Shown: piece by piece, positions 16,948-25,741 of the stretch | Position numbering within the stretch: the first letter of the stretch is position 1 | How the letters are laid out: the number at the start of each line of letters is the position of its first letter | Assembly: GCA_964551335.1 (NCBI GenBank) | Contig: CAZKCO010000038.1 | Location: 5,730-69,729, forward strand | Direction of reading: 5' to 3' | DNA: 64,000 nt | Source of the DNA: Tunicatimonas sp964551335 | Lineage (GTDB): Bacteria > Bacteroidota > Bacteroidia > Cytophagales > Cyclobacteriaceae | The notes under the pieces: model-generated | What the model was told of the DNA's origin: nothing | Databases searched by the model: none | What the model saw: the letters and a program-made list of their open reading frames with translations, nothing else | Translations under genes and position numbers: made by a program

Positions 16948-17643
16948 TTAACGGCTAGCCACCATTTCGTCGTAATCCGAGATCAGAATGGAGGAGTAGT
17001 TGCCGATTTCCCACTTGCCATCGTATTTCTTGGCCACAACCTGAATCAGGTCTTCGCCCCGGATTACCTCGCCATCTTCTTTTCGCACCTCGTAGTCATT
17101 GGAAAAAACGAGAATAGCCAGTTGATTATCCCTTACCACTACTTCAAGTACATCTCTGACGGAAAATTGGAGTGAGGAAATGCCGGATTCGTTGACCAGA
17201 TAATTCAGATACTCTGGAAAAGTACCGGAATTATTTCTCTCCACATCAACCCGATTGGCTAATGAAATCCGGACAGCATTCGTCGTGTAGCGATCATGAA
17301 AATGGTCTAGCACCGGTTGTATTTCTTTGGTCTGGAACATCTTGGATAACTCATTATTCAGATTAGTGATATGATCCACAAAGGCTCGTTCCTCGGCCGA
17401 TAAAGCATCTGCATCGGTAGCTTCCTGCAAAGCGTGGTACAATGCTCCCAAGCTATCAGCCTGGTGAGAAGCTTCGTTCAGTTGAGCGGTTAAATACTGG
17501 TTCTCGTCCTGTAGTTGCTGAGTTAACGTTTGTAGGCTATCGTAACCGGCGGAGAAGGCGCCGGGCTCTTCGGGGGAAGAGGTACACCGAAATTGCGAGA
17601 TGGCTAATAGGCTAATGAGAAAAATTACGGGAATGGATTTCAT
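16948..17643 (-). CDS. Lipoprotein with N-terminal coiled coil, unknown function
   Basis: 231 residues. The signal peptide MKSIPVIFLISLLAISQFRC ends in a plausible lipobox Cys. Residues about 35-70 form a coiled coil (LQTLTQQLQDENQYLTAQL). The C-terminal half, with DVLEVVVRDNQLAILVFSNDYEVRKEDGEVI and AKKYDGKWEIGNYSS, looks like a small beta domain of the SnoaL/NTF2 size class, though I do not recognise a family. It stands alone, convergent with the M48 gene. A short barrel protein gene lies upstream on the same strand beyond a strong terminator. Confidence 0.7.
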   Translation of the reverse strand: MKSIPVIFLISLLAISQFRCTSSPEEPGAFSAGYDSLQTLTQQLQDENQYLTAQLNEASHQADSLGALYHALQEATDADALSAEERAFVDHITNLNNELSKMFQTKEIQPVLDHFHDRYTTNAVRISLANRVDVERNNSGTFPEYLNYLVNESGISSLQFSVRDVLEVVVRDNQLAILVFSNDYEVRKEDGEVIRGEDLIQVVAKKYDGKWEIGNYSSILISDYDEMVASR

Positions 17644-17710
17644 AGTAGTAGCTTTATGGATATAACATCACTGACAAATATAACCGTTGAAAGCTGAATA
17701 CCAGAAAAAA

Positions 17711-17737
17711 AACGAATGAGCGAAGTACCCATTCGTT
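17711..17737 (-). terminator. Bidirectional rho-independent terminator
   Basis: Perfect 8-bp stem AACGAATG (17711-17718) with CATTCGTT (17730-17737) around an 11-nt loop. Read on the minus strand the stem is followed by a run of T. It lies just downstream of the barrel protein gene ending at 17766. Confidence 0.75.
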
Positions 17738-17765
17738 CTTTTCTGTACTGATAATTGTGTTTGAG

Positions 17766-18341
17766 TTATAGTTTTAGACGGATGCCAGCATTGGTAAAGA
17801 ACGCTCTGCGTTGACCAATATCAAAGTCCTGCACACTGGAAAGATCAGTGAGCGACCATTCGTATTTCAAATCCAGAAAAAAGATAAACAAGTCGAGACC
17901 GGCTCCGGCAAACAAACCGAATTGAGTACTCTCAAAGTCATCACGATCAAACGGACCGGAATCAACCCCGGTTAAGAAATACGCCGATGGCCCTCCGAAG
18001 ACCCGTAAGTCAATGGCTGATTCTTCATTTCCAATGATATGAAAACCTAGGGCTACGGGTAGTCTCAATCCGCGTAATTGAGTCTCGAAATCGAAGTCAT
18101 CATCGGTACTGCTAAAGTCGGTAGTACTGTGCATGTAGAATAGCCCAGGCTCAATATAAAATTCGTTCCCTATCAGCACGCTTGCTCCAAATTGCCAGCC
18201 TATTTTTCCGGTAGCTTCTCCGGTGGCAGGATCTTGGGAAACGTTGGTGGAGTTGATTCCGATGGTGGGCTTAATTTCGGTTTGGGCGTAGGCCACTGAA
18301 CTGAAAAAGAGGACTGCTAAAATAGTTGATAGCTTTTTCAT
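17766..18341 (-). CDS. Small outer-membrane beta-barrel protein (PorT-like)
   Basis: 191 residues with a signal peptide (MKKLSTILAVLFFSSVAYAQ) and alternating beta strands. Typical barrel strands are IGWQFGASVLIGNEFYIEPGLFY, LRLPVALGFHI and FGLFAGAGLDLFIFFLDLKYEWS, and the C-terminal strand is FFTNAGIRLKL. This is the common Bacteroidota eight-stranded barrel type (PorT/outer membrane protein beta-barrel). Specific function is unknown. A bidirectional terminator follows the stop. Its upstream region contains a weak 7-nt-period stretch near 18393-18413. Confidence 0.8.
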   Translation of the reverse strand: MKKLSTILAVLFFSSVAYAQTEIKPTIGINSTNVSQDPATGEATGKIGWQFGASVLIGNEFYIEPGLFYMHSTTDFSSTDDDFDFETQLRGLRLPVALGFHIIGNEESAIDLRVFGGPSAYFLTGVDSGPFDRDDFESTQFGLFAGAGLDLFIFFLDLKYEWSLTDLSSVQDFDIGQRRAFFTNAGIRLKL

Positions 18342-18392
18342 GGATAAGAGGGTTAGGTTGATAATGAAATTAAACTAGGAATGGTAATTTAT

Positions 18393-18413
18393 GTCTAACT
18401 TCTAACTACCAGA
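18393..18413. repeat. Possible degenerate 7-nt-period repeat arm
   Basis: The heptads GTCTAAC, TTCTAAC and TACCAGA follow one another upstream of the barrel gene. The motif resembles the TTCTAAC/TTCCAGC heptads of the repeat inside the cusA-like gene. No clear partner arm is seen, so this is tentative. Confidence 0.3.
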
Positions 18414-18630
18414 ATAGTTTAATTAATACTAAATATTTTAGAATTGATAGGAAACCCCTACGCTACCAACTCCCTATACCCAAATCTTAACTCTCCCAAA
18501 ACGGCTAAGGTCTTACTAACGCGAACCCCTGACCAAAATAACCGATGGGAAAAGCGAAACATGCGTAGGCAAAAAAAACTGGGTCAAATTGATCCTGATG
18601 AGAGTTATAAAAAAAGTCTTTTGTGTTTTG

Positions 18631-19575
18631 TTAAAAATTCCAGCTTAAGCTGATACTCGGTAGAAAACCAGCTTGCAGATTGAATTGTTTTTGACCGGAA
18701 ATTTGCGGATTAAAACCCTGTTCAGAAGTAACCATTAATCGTCGGTAGAGCGCGTAGGCTAAATCTAATTCTACCGAAAAGTGATCGCTGATTTCTACCT
18801 GGGTGTCTAGTCCAATGGTTCCTTCAGAAAATAGTAAGTTTTCATCAACCGCTGAGTGGGGTAAACTAATATTATACCGGGTACCCAGATTGAATCGGCC
18901 GGCTAATTTAAAGTGTAACATGGGAGAGGCATTGTAGTGAAGTATGGCGTGGGTGGGAGCCTGAATATCCAGCAAAAACTTACTGCCCAAATACCAGTTC
19001 ACGTACGGGGCCGGAATGAGTAACGGCTCACCAAAAACGTAGGTCAGCTCCGGGCCGATGCCCAAGTGCAATCGGGAGTTGACGGCGTACACCGCAAAAA
19101 GTCCCCCTGAAATCAGAAAATCATCAATCGTAATCCGTTCAAAATCAGAAAATAACCCTAGTGAGGCGACCGCAATCATCGACCAGCGGGAGTTAAACGA
19201 ATGAGTACCGGCTACCGTATAATAAATTCCGTACACTGTTTCCGGTAGTTGATTAGCCAATTCGCCGTCCAGATTAAAGTGGTGATACCGAAAAGATATT
19301 TCGCTGGTAAGGTGGGTGACCGTATTCTTCTCCGTTTCGTTCTGGTGAAAAAGATTAAAATCGACCGATAACTGGTAGAGCTGATAGCCGGCTCTTCCCC
19401 GCTGAGATTCAAACTCAGCCCCAGCAACTTCAGTATACGGAGAAAAGTAGGCATCCAGATACACTCCCGGTTCATTAAGCGCTCTACCAAAGTCCGACTG
19501 CGCCCACGATAAATGGGGTAATGTAAACAATACCAAGGTGATAGCTCCGTAGAAAGCGATTGGTTTCATTGTCAA
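18631..19575 (-). CDS. Outer-membrane barrel-like protein (possible DUF6268)
   Basis: 314 residues with a signal peptide (MTMKPIAFYGAITLVLFTLPHLSWAQ). The mature part is a chain of predicted beta strands with aromatic girdles, e.g. GYQLYQLSVDFNLF, LTSEISFRYHHFNLDG and LHLGIGPELTYVFG, ending in PSISLSWNF, a typical outer-membrane C-terminal strand with final Phe. The opening AYFSPYTEVAGAEFESQ recalls DUF6268 proteins, but I am not sure. The gene overlaps the COG3014-like lipoprotein gene upstream by 4 bp, so the two are probably one operon. Confidence 0.65.
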   Translation of the reverse strand: MTMKPIAFYGAITLVLFTLPHLSWAQSDFGRALNEPGVYLDAYFSPYTEVAGAEFESQRGRAGYQLYQLSVDFNLFHQNETEKNTVTHLTSEISFRYHHFNLDGELANQLPETVYGIYYTVAGTHSFNSRWSMIAVASLGLFSDFERITIDDFLISGGLFAVYAVNSRLHLGIGPELTYVFGEPLLIPAPYVNWYLGSKFLLDIQAPTHAILHYNASPMLHFKLAGRFNLGTRYNISLPHSAVDENLLFSEGTIGLDTQVEISDHFSVELDLAYALYRRLMVTSEQGFNPQISGQKQFNLQAGFLPSISLSWNF

Positions 19576-20969
19576 AAAGTATTGGTGTAGGGAGCGGTGG
19601 CAATGGTATGAAAACTTTGAAAGGTGGTCCGGTTTTCCTCAATGTCCAAGGTGAAGCTTTCCTGTTCGGTAGAGCCAGCGTATTGCAACTGAACCGGATG
19701 CGTACCCGGTGGCAGCGCAACCCGGGAGTAGTAAATGCTGTGAGGCATGGTTTGCCAGTTGCGCGTATCGGCCTTTTCGGTTATGGCGTTGAGTGCTCCT
19801 ACCACGGCACCCCAGCCTTCGCTTTGGTTACGCACCGCGTATTCCTCCGCTTTTTTAATAGCCACCCGCAGTAGAGATTCTCCTAATTCAAGCAACATTC
19901 GCTCTTCCAGCGTCTTAAAAGATATTTTGTTGACATCCTCCACTAGTTGTAAGGGATGACGTTCGTCGCCCATTACTAACTCTGCGTTGGTGAACATGAG
20001 CGGGCGCTCTACGTACCGAGGAAACACTATTCTTACAAATTCCAGGTCGCCGAGACCGTCGCCCCCGCCATCATTCAGGAAAAAAGGAAAAGATAGACCC
20101 AGATCAGCATTCTCGAAAGTTACGGCACCGCCACTTCCGCGAATAATAGTAAACGTAATGCCCCACTCGGCTTTTACCGGGCCCAGACCGTTGTTCCAGA
20201 TAAATACCAGGTCGCCGGTATTGTCTTTAGCTGGATTATACTTCATCTCAAATTCTCTTTCGTACTGATCTAGCTCGGTAGTTAGGCCAGTAAGATAGGC
20301 GGTTCGTAGTAGGTCTTTTTTGAGCTGCTCCGGGGCTGAAATCCCAAACAACCGGTCGTAGTCCCGCTGATAAATTTCCAGTGCATTGCGGTAGGCAATG
20401 AATGCGTTATTGTAATCCCTGGTGGCGTCGTAGATCAAACCTGATAATACATTCACAAAGGCATCTGCTTGGTATTTGTAGTCTGATTTATATTTATCAC
20501 TCAACTGTTTCAGCGCGATATCCAATTGTCGGCATTCTACCAAAGCTTCCTCGTAGTCGCTCAGCATTACGTAATTCATCGCCGAATAATAGTGGATCAG
20601 TAGTACTTCGTGATCCTCCGGCTTATACTGGGTCATCATAGGATTAACCAAGAGAGAAAGGCCTGCATCGGTCACACTAGCTTTGTAATCTTGGGTATAT
20701 TGGTAGGCTTTAGCTAGATACTCATTGCTTTTTTCGTACTCCCCCAGCATGGAGGCTACTACCCCAAAATTGACAAAATACAGAAATCGGTCTTTGCCTG
20801 ATTCCATGTCGGGGGAGTTAGCCAGGTCCTGCTCGGCCTGGGGAATATTTCCGGCTTCAAAATTGGTATTAAATTGAGCATTTTTTTGGTAGTAGGTAGC
20901 ACAGGAGGTGCAGAACAGTGACCCCAACAGAAATACACCGAAAATCAAGGAAGAATTTTTTAGGTTCAA
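19572..20969 (-). CDS. COG3014-like TPR lipoprotein
   Basis: 465 residues. A lipoprotein signal (LFCTSC lipobox near residue 23) is followed by helical TPR-like repeats (about 35-230: YEKSNEYLAKAYQYTQDY, YEEALVECRQLDIALKQL, YNNAFIAYRNALEIYQRDY). A C-terminal domain contains RMLLELGESLLRVAIKKAEEYAVRN and PHSIYYSRVALPPGTHPVQL. This pattern fits COG3014 proteins, often found next to LpoB-like genes, as here (divergent at 21142). It may take part in envelope or peptidoglycan-synthesis control, but no function is proven. The downstream barrel gene overlaps by 4 bp. Confidence 0.72.
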   Translation of the reverse strand: MNLKNSSLIFGVFLLGSLFCTSCATYYQKNAQFNTNFEAGNIPQAEQDLANSPDMESGKDRFLYFVNFGVVASMLGEYEKSNEYLAKAYQYTQDYKASVTDAGLSLLVNPMMTQYKPEDHEVLLIHYYSAMNYVMLSDYEEALVECRQLDIALKQLSDKYKSDYKYQADAFVNVLSGLIYDATRDYNNAFIAYRNALEIYQRDYDRLFGISAPEQLKKDLLRTAYLTGLTTELDQYEREFEMKYNPAKDNTGDLVFIWNNGLGPVKAEWGITFTIIRGSGGAVTFENADLGLSFPFFLNDGGGDGLGDLEFVRIVFPRYVERPLMFTNAELVMGDERHPLQLVEDVNKISFKTLEERMLLELGESLLRVAIKKAEEYAVRNQSEGWGAVVGALNAITEKADTRNWQTMPHSIYYSRVALPPGTHPVQLQYAGSTEQESFTLDIEENRTTFQSFHTIATAPYTNTF

Positions 20970-21141
20970 AACGGAAGATTGTTTTCACCAGAAATTTACC
21001 GAAATATAAATAGGAATATTTCAGCTAGTTTAGAATTAATTTTCGACTAATAACAATTTGATAGAATCAACTGGCATGAAGTTAGGTATTTTTTCTTGCA
21101 TTCTAACCCAACTTTGACTAGTATTGTTTAAAACAAAACCC

Positions 21142-21732
21142 ATGAAGTTAAACATCTCTGTCGTTTCTTTTCTGTTTGGTTTTACCATTATTATGAGCCA
21201 CTGTGCTCCCAAGACTGTTACCCGCGTTGATACCAACTCGGATATTGACCTATCGGGTCGGTGGAACGATGCGGACTCGCGCCGAGTGGCCGAAACCCTT
21301 TCCGAAAGCGTCCTGTCTAGTAGATGGGTAGATGAATTTAATAGGCAGGAGGGACGTAAACCCGTAGTAATTGTTGGAATGATAAAGAATACGACTCACG
21401 AGCATATTCAGCCGGAGACTTTTATTAAAGATATCGAAAAGGAGATGATCCGAACCGGTTTAGTACGGGTGGTTCAGCACGATGAATTTCGGGAAAAGCT
21501 AAGAGAAGAACGCGGAAACCAGCAGGAATTCGCCTCTCCTGAAACCCAGAAGCAGTGGGGCAAGGAATTAGGTGCTGATTATATGTTATTCGGTACTATT
21601 AGTTCTATCGTAGATACTGAAGGCAAGCGACAAGTGATATTTTACCAAACCGATCTGGAATTAGCCGATTTGGAAACCAACGAAATTGTCTGGCTGGATG
21701 GTGAAAAGATTAAAAAGTACGTTGTTGGATGA
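21142..21732 (+). CDS. LpoB-like penicillin-binding protein activator lipoprotein
   Basis: 196 residues from ATG 21142 (MKLNISVVSFLFGF), preferred over a TTG 18 bp upstream. A short signal ends at the lipobox Cys in IIMSHC. The mature protein shows LpoB-family motifs: DIDLSGRWNDADSRRVAE, KPVVIVGMIKNTTHEHI, FIKDIEKEMIRTG and LGADYMLFGTISSI. In enterobacteria LpoB is an outer-membrane lipoprotein that activates PBP1b. In Bacteroidota the homologue's partner is not established. It is divergent from the COG3014-like gene across a 172-bp region, suggesting joint control. Confidence 0.82.
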   Translation: MKLNISVVSFLFGFTIIMSHCAPKTVTRVDTNSDIDLSGRWNDADSRRVAETLSESVLSSRWVDEFNRQEGRKPVVIVGMIKNTTHEHIQPETFIKDIEKEMIRTGLVRVVQHDEFREKLREERGNQQEFASPETQKQWGKELGADYMLFGTISSIVDTEGKRQVIFYQTDLELADLETNEIVWLDGEKIKKYVVG

Positions 21733-21767
21733 TTTAAAATTTTAATTACAAAGCGGCTGATCCTATT

Positions 21768-21793
21768 TTTTACCTGAATTGATCGAGGTAAAA
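21768..21793. terminator. Weak AT-rich hairpin between convergent genes
   Basis: TTTTACCT (21768-21775) pairs with AGGTAAAA (21786-21793), 8 bp, in the short gap between the LpoB-like gene and sdhB, which converge. The T run before and A run after could serve both directions. The low GC content of the stem lowers confidence. Confidence 0.45.
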
Positions 21794-21812
21794 TTATATC
21801 CACAATGATTGC

Positions 21813-22559
21813 CTATTTTCCCAATATCTTCGCTTTATTGTATTCCCAGTTCATCCGATCAATATTTGCGACCGATATTTCCTGCGGACATTCTACCTCA
21901 CATGCGAGGGTATTAGAACAATGCCCGAACTCTTCCTTGTCCATCTGGGCCACCATATTTAGCACCCGTTGCCGGGCTTCTACTTTTCCCTGAGGCAATT
22001 TCGCCAGATGAGCTATTTTCGCAGCGGTAAATAGCGCGGCACTACCATTTTTGCAGGTGGCTACGCAGGCTCCACAGCCAATACAGGCCGCCGAGTCAAA
22101 GGCCGACTCCGCCTGATCATGGGTAATTGGAATGGCGTTCGCTTCCGGGGCATCGCCCACCGGAGTGGAAATGAAACCACCGGCGGTAATTATCCGATCC
22201 AAGGCCGAACGGTCTACCCTTAGATCACGAACTACGCGGAAGGAGCCACCTCGGAACGGTTCGATGTAAATCGTATCTCCGTCTTTAAAGCTACGTAAAT
22301 GCAACTGACAGGTACTGGTACCGGCCAGCGGGCCGTGGGCTCGGCCATTGATAAACAAGCCGCAGCTTCCACAAATGCCTTCCCGGCAGTCATGATCAAA
22401 CTCTACCGGACTTTCTCCCTTCAAAATAAGGGTTTCGTTGAGTTGATCCAACATCTCCAGAAAAGACATATCGGGATATAATCCGTCAACCGAATAATCA
22501 ACCAGCTTGCCCGGGGCCTTCTCGTTCGGCTGCCGCCATATTTTTAATTGCAGTTTCAT
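21813..22559 (-). CDS. sdhB: Succinate dehydrogenase/fumarate reductase iron-sulfur subunit
   Basis: 248 residues carrying the three Fe-S clusters that pass electrons from SdhA to the membrane quinone site. The [2Fe-2S] ligands are in CREGICGSCGLFING. The [4Fe-4S]/[3Fe-4S] ligands are in CIGCGACVATCKNG and CSNTLACEVECPQEI. Length and the IYIEPFRGG segment match the Bacteroidota/epsilon-type (type B) enzyme. It overlaps sdhA by 4 bp and is last in sdhC-sdhA-sdhB. Confidence 0.95.
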   Translation of the reverse strand: MKLQLKIWRQPNEKAPGKLVDYSVDGLYPDMSFLEMLDQLNETLILKGESPVEFDHDCREGICGSCGLFINGRAHGPLAGTSTCQLHLRSFKDGDTIYIEPFRGGSFRVVRDLRVDRSALDRIITAGGFISTPVGDAPEANAIPITHDQAESAFDSAACIGCGACVATCKNGSAALFTAAKIAHLAKLPQGKVEARQRVLNMVAQMDKEEFGHCSNTLACEVECPQEISVANIDRMNWEYNKAKILGK

Positions 22560-24505
22560 CGCTTATAATTTCTTGTGGTCAATTTGGTCTCCTCAAACAC
22601 CAGGGGTTCTTTAATTAAATTTGGCTCCAACCCTTCACCGGGATAATCCCAACAGGAAATGAAACAGTAGTTGTTGTCATCTCGCTTAGCTTCCCCATCT
22701 TCGGTCTGATATTCTTCCCGAAAGTGCGCTCCACAGGATTCATTACGGGTGAGCGCGTCCCAGCACATCAGTTCTCCCAGTTCCAGATAGTCCGCCACCC
22801 TACCAGCCTTTTCCAACTCAGAATTTACTTCTTTAGGTGATCCCGGTACCTTTAGTTCCTGCCAGAACTCCGCCCGCAGCGTTTTTATCTGTTCAATGGC
22901 TGTTTTCAGCCCAGCCTCATTGCGGGATACTCCGCAGTAGTCCCAGATTATTTTGCCCAATGTCTTGTGGAAATAGTCGGTCGTCTTGCTTCCGTTGATG
23001 GACGTAAGTTTAGCTAGCATCTGGGCGGCAGAAGCTTCTGCTTCATCAAATTCGGGCGTTTGGGTGTTGATAGGACCCGTCTTGATCTCATCGGCCAGGA
23101 AATTCCCAATGGTATAGGGGATGATAAAGTACCCGTCTACACAAGCTTGGAGCAGCGAGTTAGCTCCCAGTCGGTTTGCCCCGTGATCGGAGAAATTACA
23201 TTCGCCGAGTGCATACAATCCGGGAATAGTGGTACTTAGTTCATAATCCACCCACAACCCACCCATAGAAAAGTGCGCGGCTGGGGCTATCTTCATGGGT
23301 TCCTTATAGGCATTGGTTCCAACAATTTTTTCGTACATCCGAAACAGGTTTCCGTAGCGTTCCCGGATTTTTTCCTCACCGTGTTCCTGAATAGCGGTCT
23401 TAAAGTCTAAATATACCGCATTTTTCATTGGGCCAACCCCATGACCGGCGTCTATCCTTTCTTTAGCGGCTCGGGAAGATATATCCCGTGGGGCCAGATT
23501 GCCGAAGGCCGGATAACGTCTTTCCAGGTAGTAATCCCGTTCTTCTTCGGGAATCTCATTCGGATGTCGAACGTCACCGGCTTGCTTGGGCACCCAAATC
23601 CTTCCGTCGTTCCGCAATGACTCTGACATCAACGTCAATTTCGATTGGTGCTCACCCGATTGGGGTAGGGAAGTAGGGTGAATCTGCGTCCAACTGGGGC
23701 TGGCCATGTAGGCACCTTTCTTATGGGCTCGCCAGATAGCCGAACCATTACATCCCATCGCGAGGGTGGAGAGGTAGAATATTTTCCCGAAGCCGCCGGT
23801 AGCTAACACTACTGCGTGGGCTCCGTGCCGTTCCATCTCGCCCGTATCCAGGTTGCGGGTAATAATTCCGCGGGCTTTGCCGTTAACCACCACTAATTCC
23901 AGCATCTCGTGACGCGGAAAAAGCTGTACCTTTTTCAGGTGGACCTGCCGCATCAAAGAAGAGTACGCCCCCATTAAGAGTTGCTGGCCGGTCTGTCCCC
24001 GGGCGTAGAACGTTCTTCGTACCTGAACTCCCCCAAACGAACGATTAGACAGGTATCCGCCGTACTCACGGGCAAAGGGCACTCCCTGGGCTACCGCCTG
24101 ATCGATCAGTTGGGTGGAGCATTCGGCCAGGCGGTAGACGTTGGCTTCTCGGGCCCTAAAATCCCCTCCTTTCAGGGTGTCGTAAAACATCCTGAATATA
24201 TTATCCCCGTCGTTTTGGTAGTTTTTAGCGGCATTTACCCCACCCTGGGCAGCTACCGAGTGGGCTCGCCGGGCTGAATCCTGAAAACAGAAGGATTTGA
24301 CGTTGTAGCCGCCTTCGGCAAAGGAAGCCGCAGCGGCTGACCCGGCTAATCCAGTACCCACTACGATGATATCCAATTTCTTTTTATTGGTGAAACTCAC
24401 CAATCGGCAGGTAGCCCGGTACCGGCTCCATTTTTCCGCTAATGGTCCGTCCGGAATTTTCGCTTCAAGGATATTTGCATCAGGTTCATAAACGGACGTT
24501 TCCAT
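22556..24505 (-). CDS. sdhA: Succinate dehydrogenase/fumarate reductase flavoprotein subunit
   Basis: 649 residues; oxidises succinate to fumarate with covalently bound FAD on the inner face of the membrane. The dinucleotide fold is VVGTGLAGSAAAASFAEGG and the FAD-attachment site is in RRAHSVAAQGGVNAA. Substrate and proton-shuttle regions include MGGLWVDYELSTTIPGLYALGE and HGANRLGANSLLQACVDG. Family length is normal for the type B enzyme. Its start touches the sdhC stop, and the sdhB ATG overlaps its stop. Confidence 0.96.
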   Translation of the reverse strand: METSVYEPDANILEAKIPDGPLAEKWSRYRATCRLVSFTNKKKLDIIVVGTGLAGSAAAASFAEGGYNVKSFCFQDSARRAHSVAAQGGVNAAKNYQNDGDNIFRMFYDTLKGGDFRAREANVYRLAECSTQLIDQAVAQGVPFAREYGGYLSNRSFGGVQVRRTFYARGQTGQQLLMGAYSSLMRQVHLKKVQLFPRHEMLELVVVNGKARGIITRNLDTGEMERHGAHAVVLATGGFGKIFYLSTLAMGCNGSAIWRAHKKGAYMASPSWTQIHPTSLPQSGEHQSKLTLMSESLRNDGRIWVPKQAGDVRHPNEIPEEERDYYLERRYPAFGNLAPRDISSRAAKERIDAGHGVGPMKNAVYLDFKTAIQEHGEEKIRERYGNLFRMYEKIVGTNAYKEPMKIAPAAHFSMGGLWVDYELSTTIPGLYALGECNFSDHGANRLGANSLLQACVDGYFIIPYTIGNFLADEIKTGPINTQTPEFDEAEASAAQMLAKLTSINGSKTTDYFHKTLGKIIWDYCGVSRNEAGLKTAIEQIKTLRAEFWQELKVPGSPKEVNSELEKAGRVADYLELGELMCWDALTRNESCGAHFREEYQTEDGEAKRDDNNYCFISCWDYPGEGLEPNLIKEPLVFEETKLTTRNYKR

Positions 24506-25170
24506 TAGATATGATAGTTAAAAAATACAAACAAGGGAATAATAATAAATCCAGCGGTAAGAATCAGGGTTAGCCCCATACCTCCGTAATAAATGATAGG
24601 TGAGAGCCTAGCAGGAAACAAGCCCAATGTTTTAAAGGCACTAGTAAAGCCGTGCAGTAAGTGAAAACCTAACGCTATCATTGAGACCACGTAGAGAAGC
24701 ACGTACCACCACTGCCCGAAGGCAGTAACCACGATAGTAAACATGTCTTTATTTCCTTCCGCATCCATAGGTAAGTTACCAAACCTATATTGGTACCAAA
24801 AATCCCTCATATGAATGATTAAAAACACCAAAATAATGGTGCCCAAAATACCCATATTACGTGAAAACCATCGACTGCTTGCTTTGCGTCGGTCGTAAGC
24901 ATAGCGTCTCCCCGCCGCCTTCTGATTCTTGATAGTAATTACGACGGAAACCACAATGTGAGCAATAAAAGAAGCATAAAGAAGATATGAGATAGCCTTG
25001 ATAAGCGGGTTGACAGTCATGAATTTAGAATAAATATTAAATTGTATTTCCGCTCGTTCCTTAGTCAGCAGCAACTGAAAATTTCCTGCTAGATGTACAA
25101 TTAGAAAGACTATTAAAAATAGGCCTGTAAGGGCCATCAAGTTCTTACGGATTAGAGTGGTAGTGTTCAT
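24505..25170 (-). CDS. sdhC: Succinate dehydrogenase cytochrome b subunit (type B)
   Basis: 221 residues with five membrane helices that anchor SdhAB and bind heme b and quinone. Likely heme-ligand histidines lie in FLIVHLAGN, SFIAHIVVS, LIIHMRDFW and HLLHGFTSAF. One large anchor subunit instead of SdhC plus SdhD is typical of the type B enzyme in Bacteroidota. It is first in the operon, and the spacer of about 570 bp upstream should hold the promoter. Confidence 0.92.
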   Translation of the reverse strand: MNTTTLIRKNLMALTGLFLIVFLIVHLAGNFQLLLTKERAEIQFNIYSKFMTVNPLIKAISYLLYASFIAHIVVSVVITIKNQKAAGRRYAYDRRKASSRWFSRNMGILGTIILVFLIIHMRDFWYQYRFGNLPMDAEGNKDMFTIVVTAFGQWWYVLLYVVSMIALGFHLLHGFTSAFKTLGLFPARLSPIIYYGGMGLTLILTAGFIIIPLFVFFNYHI

Positions 25171-25741
25171 GTGAATTACTCAAATTCGCTCTCTGCAAAT
25201 GTAAAGTCAGAGAGAGTTTTTTACTAAGAAATGGAAGTTAATTATGGATAAAAGAAGTATTAATTTTGTGCAATAACTAAACTTATGTAAAACAAATTAT
25301 TCTTTTTGTTAACAGAATCACTGAGTCATCTTTGCTATTTGCCCGGAGTAGAGGCAGTCTATTCTAGGCGGGTGTTTCTCAAACTCGGCTGGTACATGAA
25401 GTACTTTATTGATGAGATGGTTGGGGCGGTTAGCTATTCCTTTGGAAGCCTCCAGAACTCGGACCATTGAGGGGAAAAGTTTCGCTCATTACCGTTGGTA
25501 AGGGAACGATGCTGGCTAATGTTGGGCTGAATCATCCACAGGTTAGTTTGCTGCTGGTCTTAACAAGTGTCCATAAAACTTCGTTCAAAAACTATTTGCT
25601 CACCATTGGGAATGAATTGAGGGGGCACAAGCTTACTCCAGATCGAAAACGTTCATCGACAGAAAGTTAAGTCAAAGCAAACTTCTACTATTCTAGTTTC
25701 AATAGCCATCGGCTACTCAAAAAGAATACCTGTGAAATTTA
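25171..25741. other. Intergenic stretch; promoter of sdhCAB plus unassigned sequence
   Basis: The part near 25171-25320 is AT-rich and should contain the sdhC promoter. The segment 25330-25670 is of ordinary coding-like composition. On the minus strand it reads as a frame broken by several stops (for example a stretch VPPQFIPNGEQIVFERSFMD followed by a stop), and on the plus strand as a 67-codon frame with no recognisable features. It may be a gene remnant, but I cannot name a parent family. Confidence 0.35.

Noticed and set aside
18444..18653. A 69-codon plus-strand frame between two minus-strand envelope genes
   Set aside because: Basic low-complexity translation without motifs; it overlaps the end of the barrel-like gene at 18631.
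25467..25670. A 67-codon plus-strand frame in the spacer upstream of sdhC
   Set aside because: No recognisable motif, weak coding character, and an equally suggestive broken frame on the other strand.
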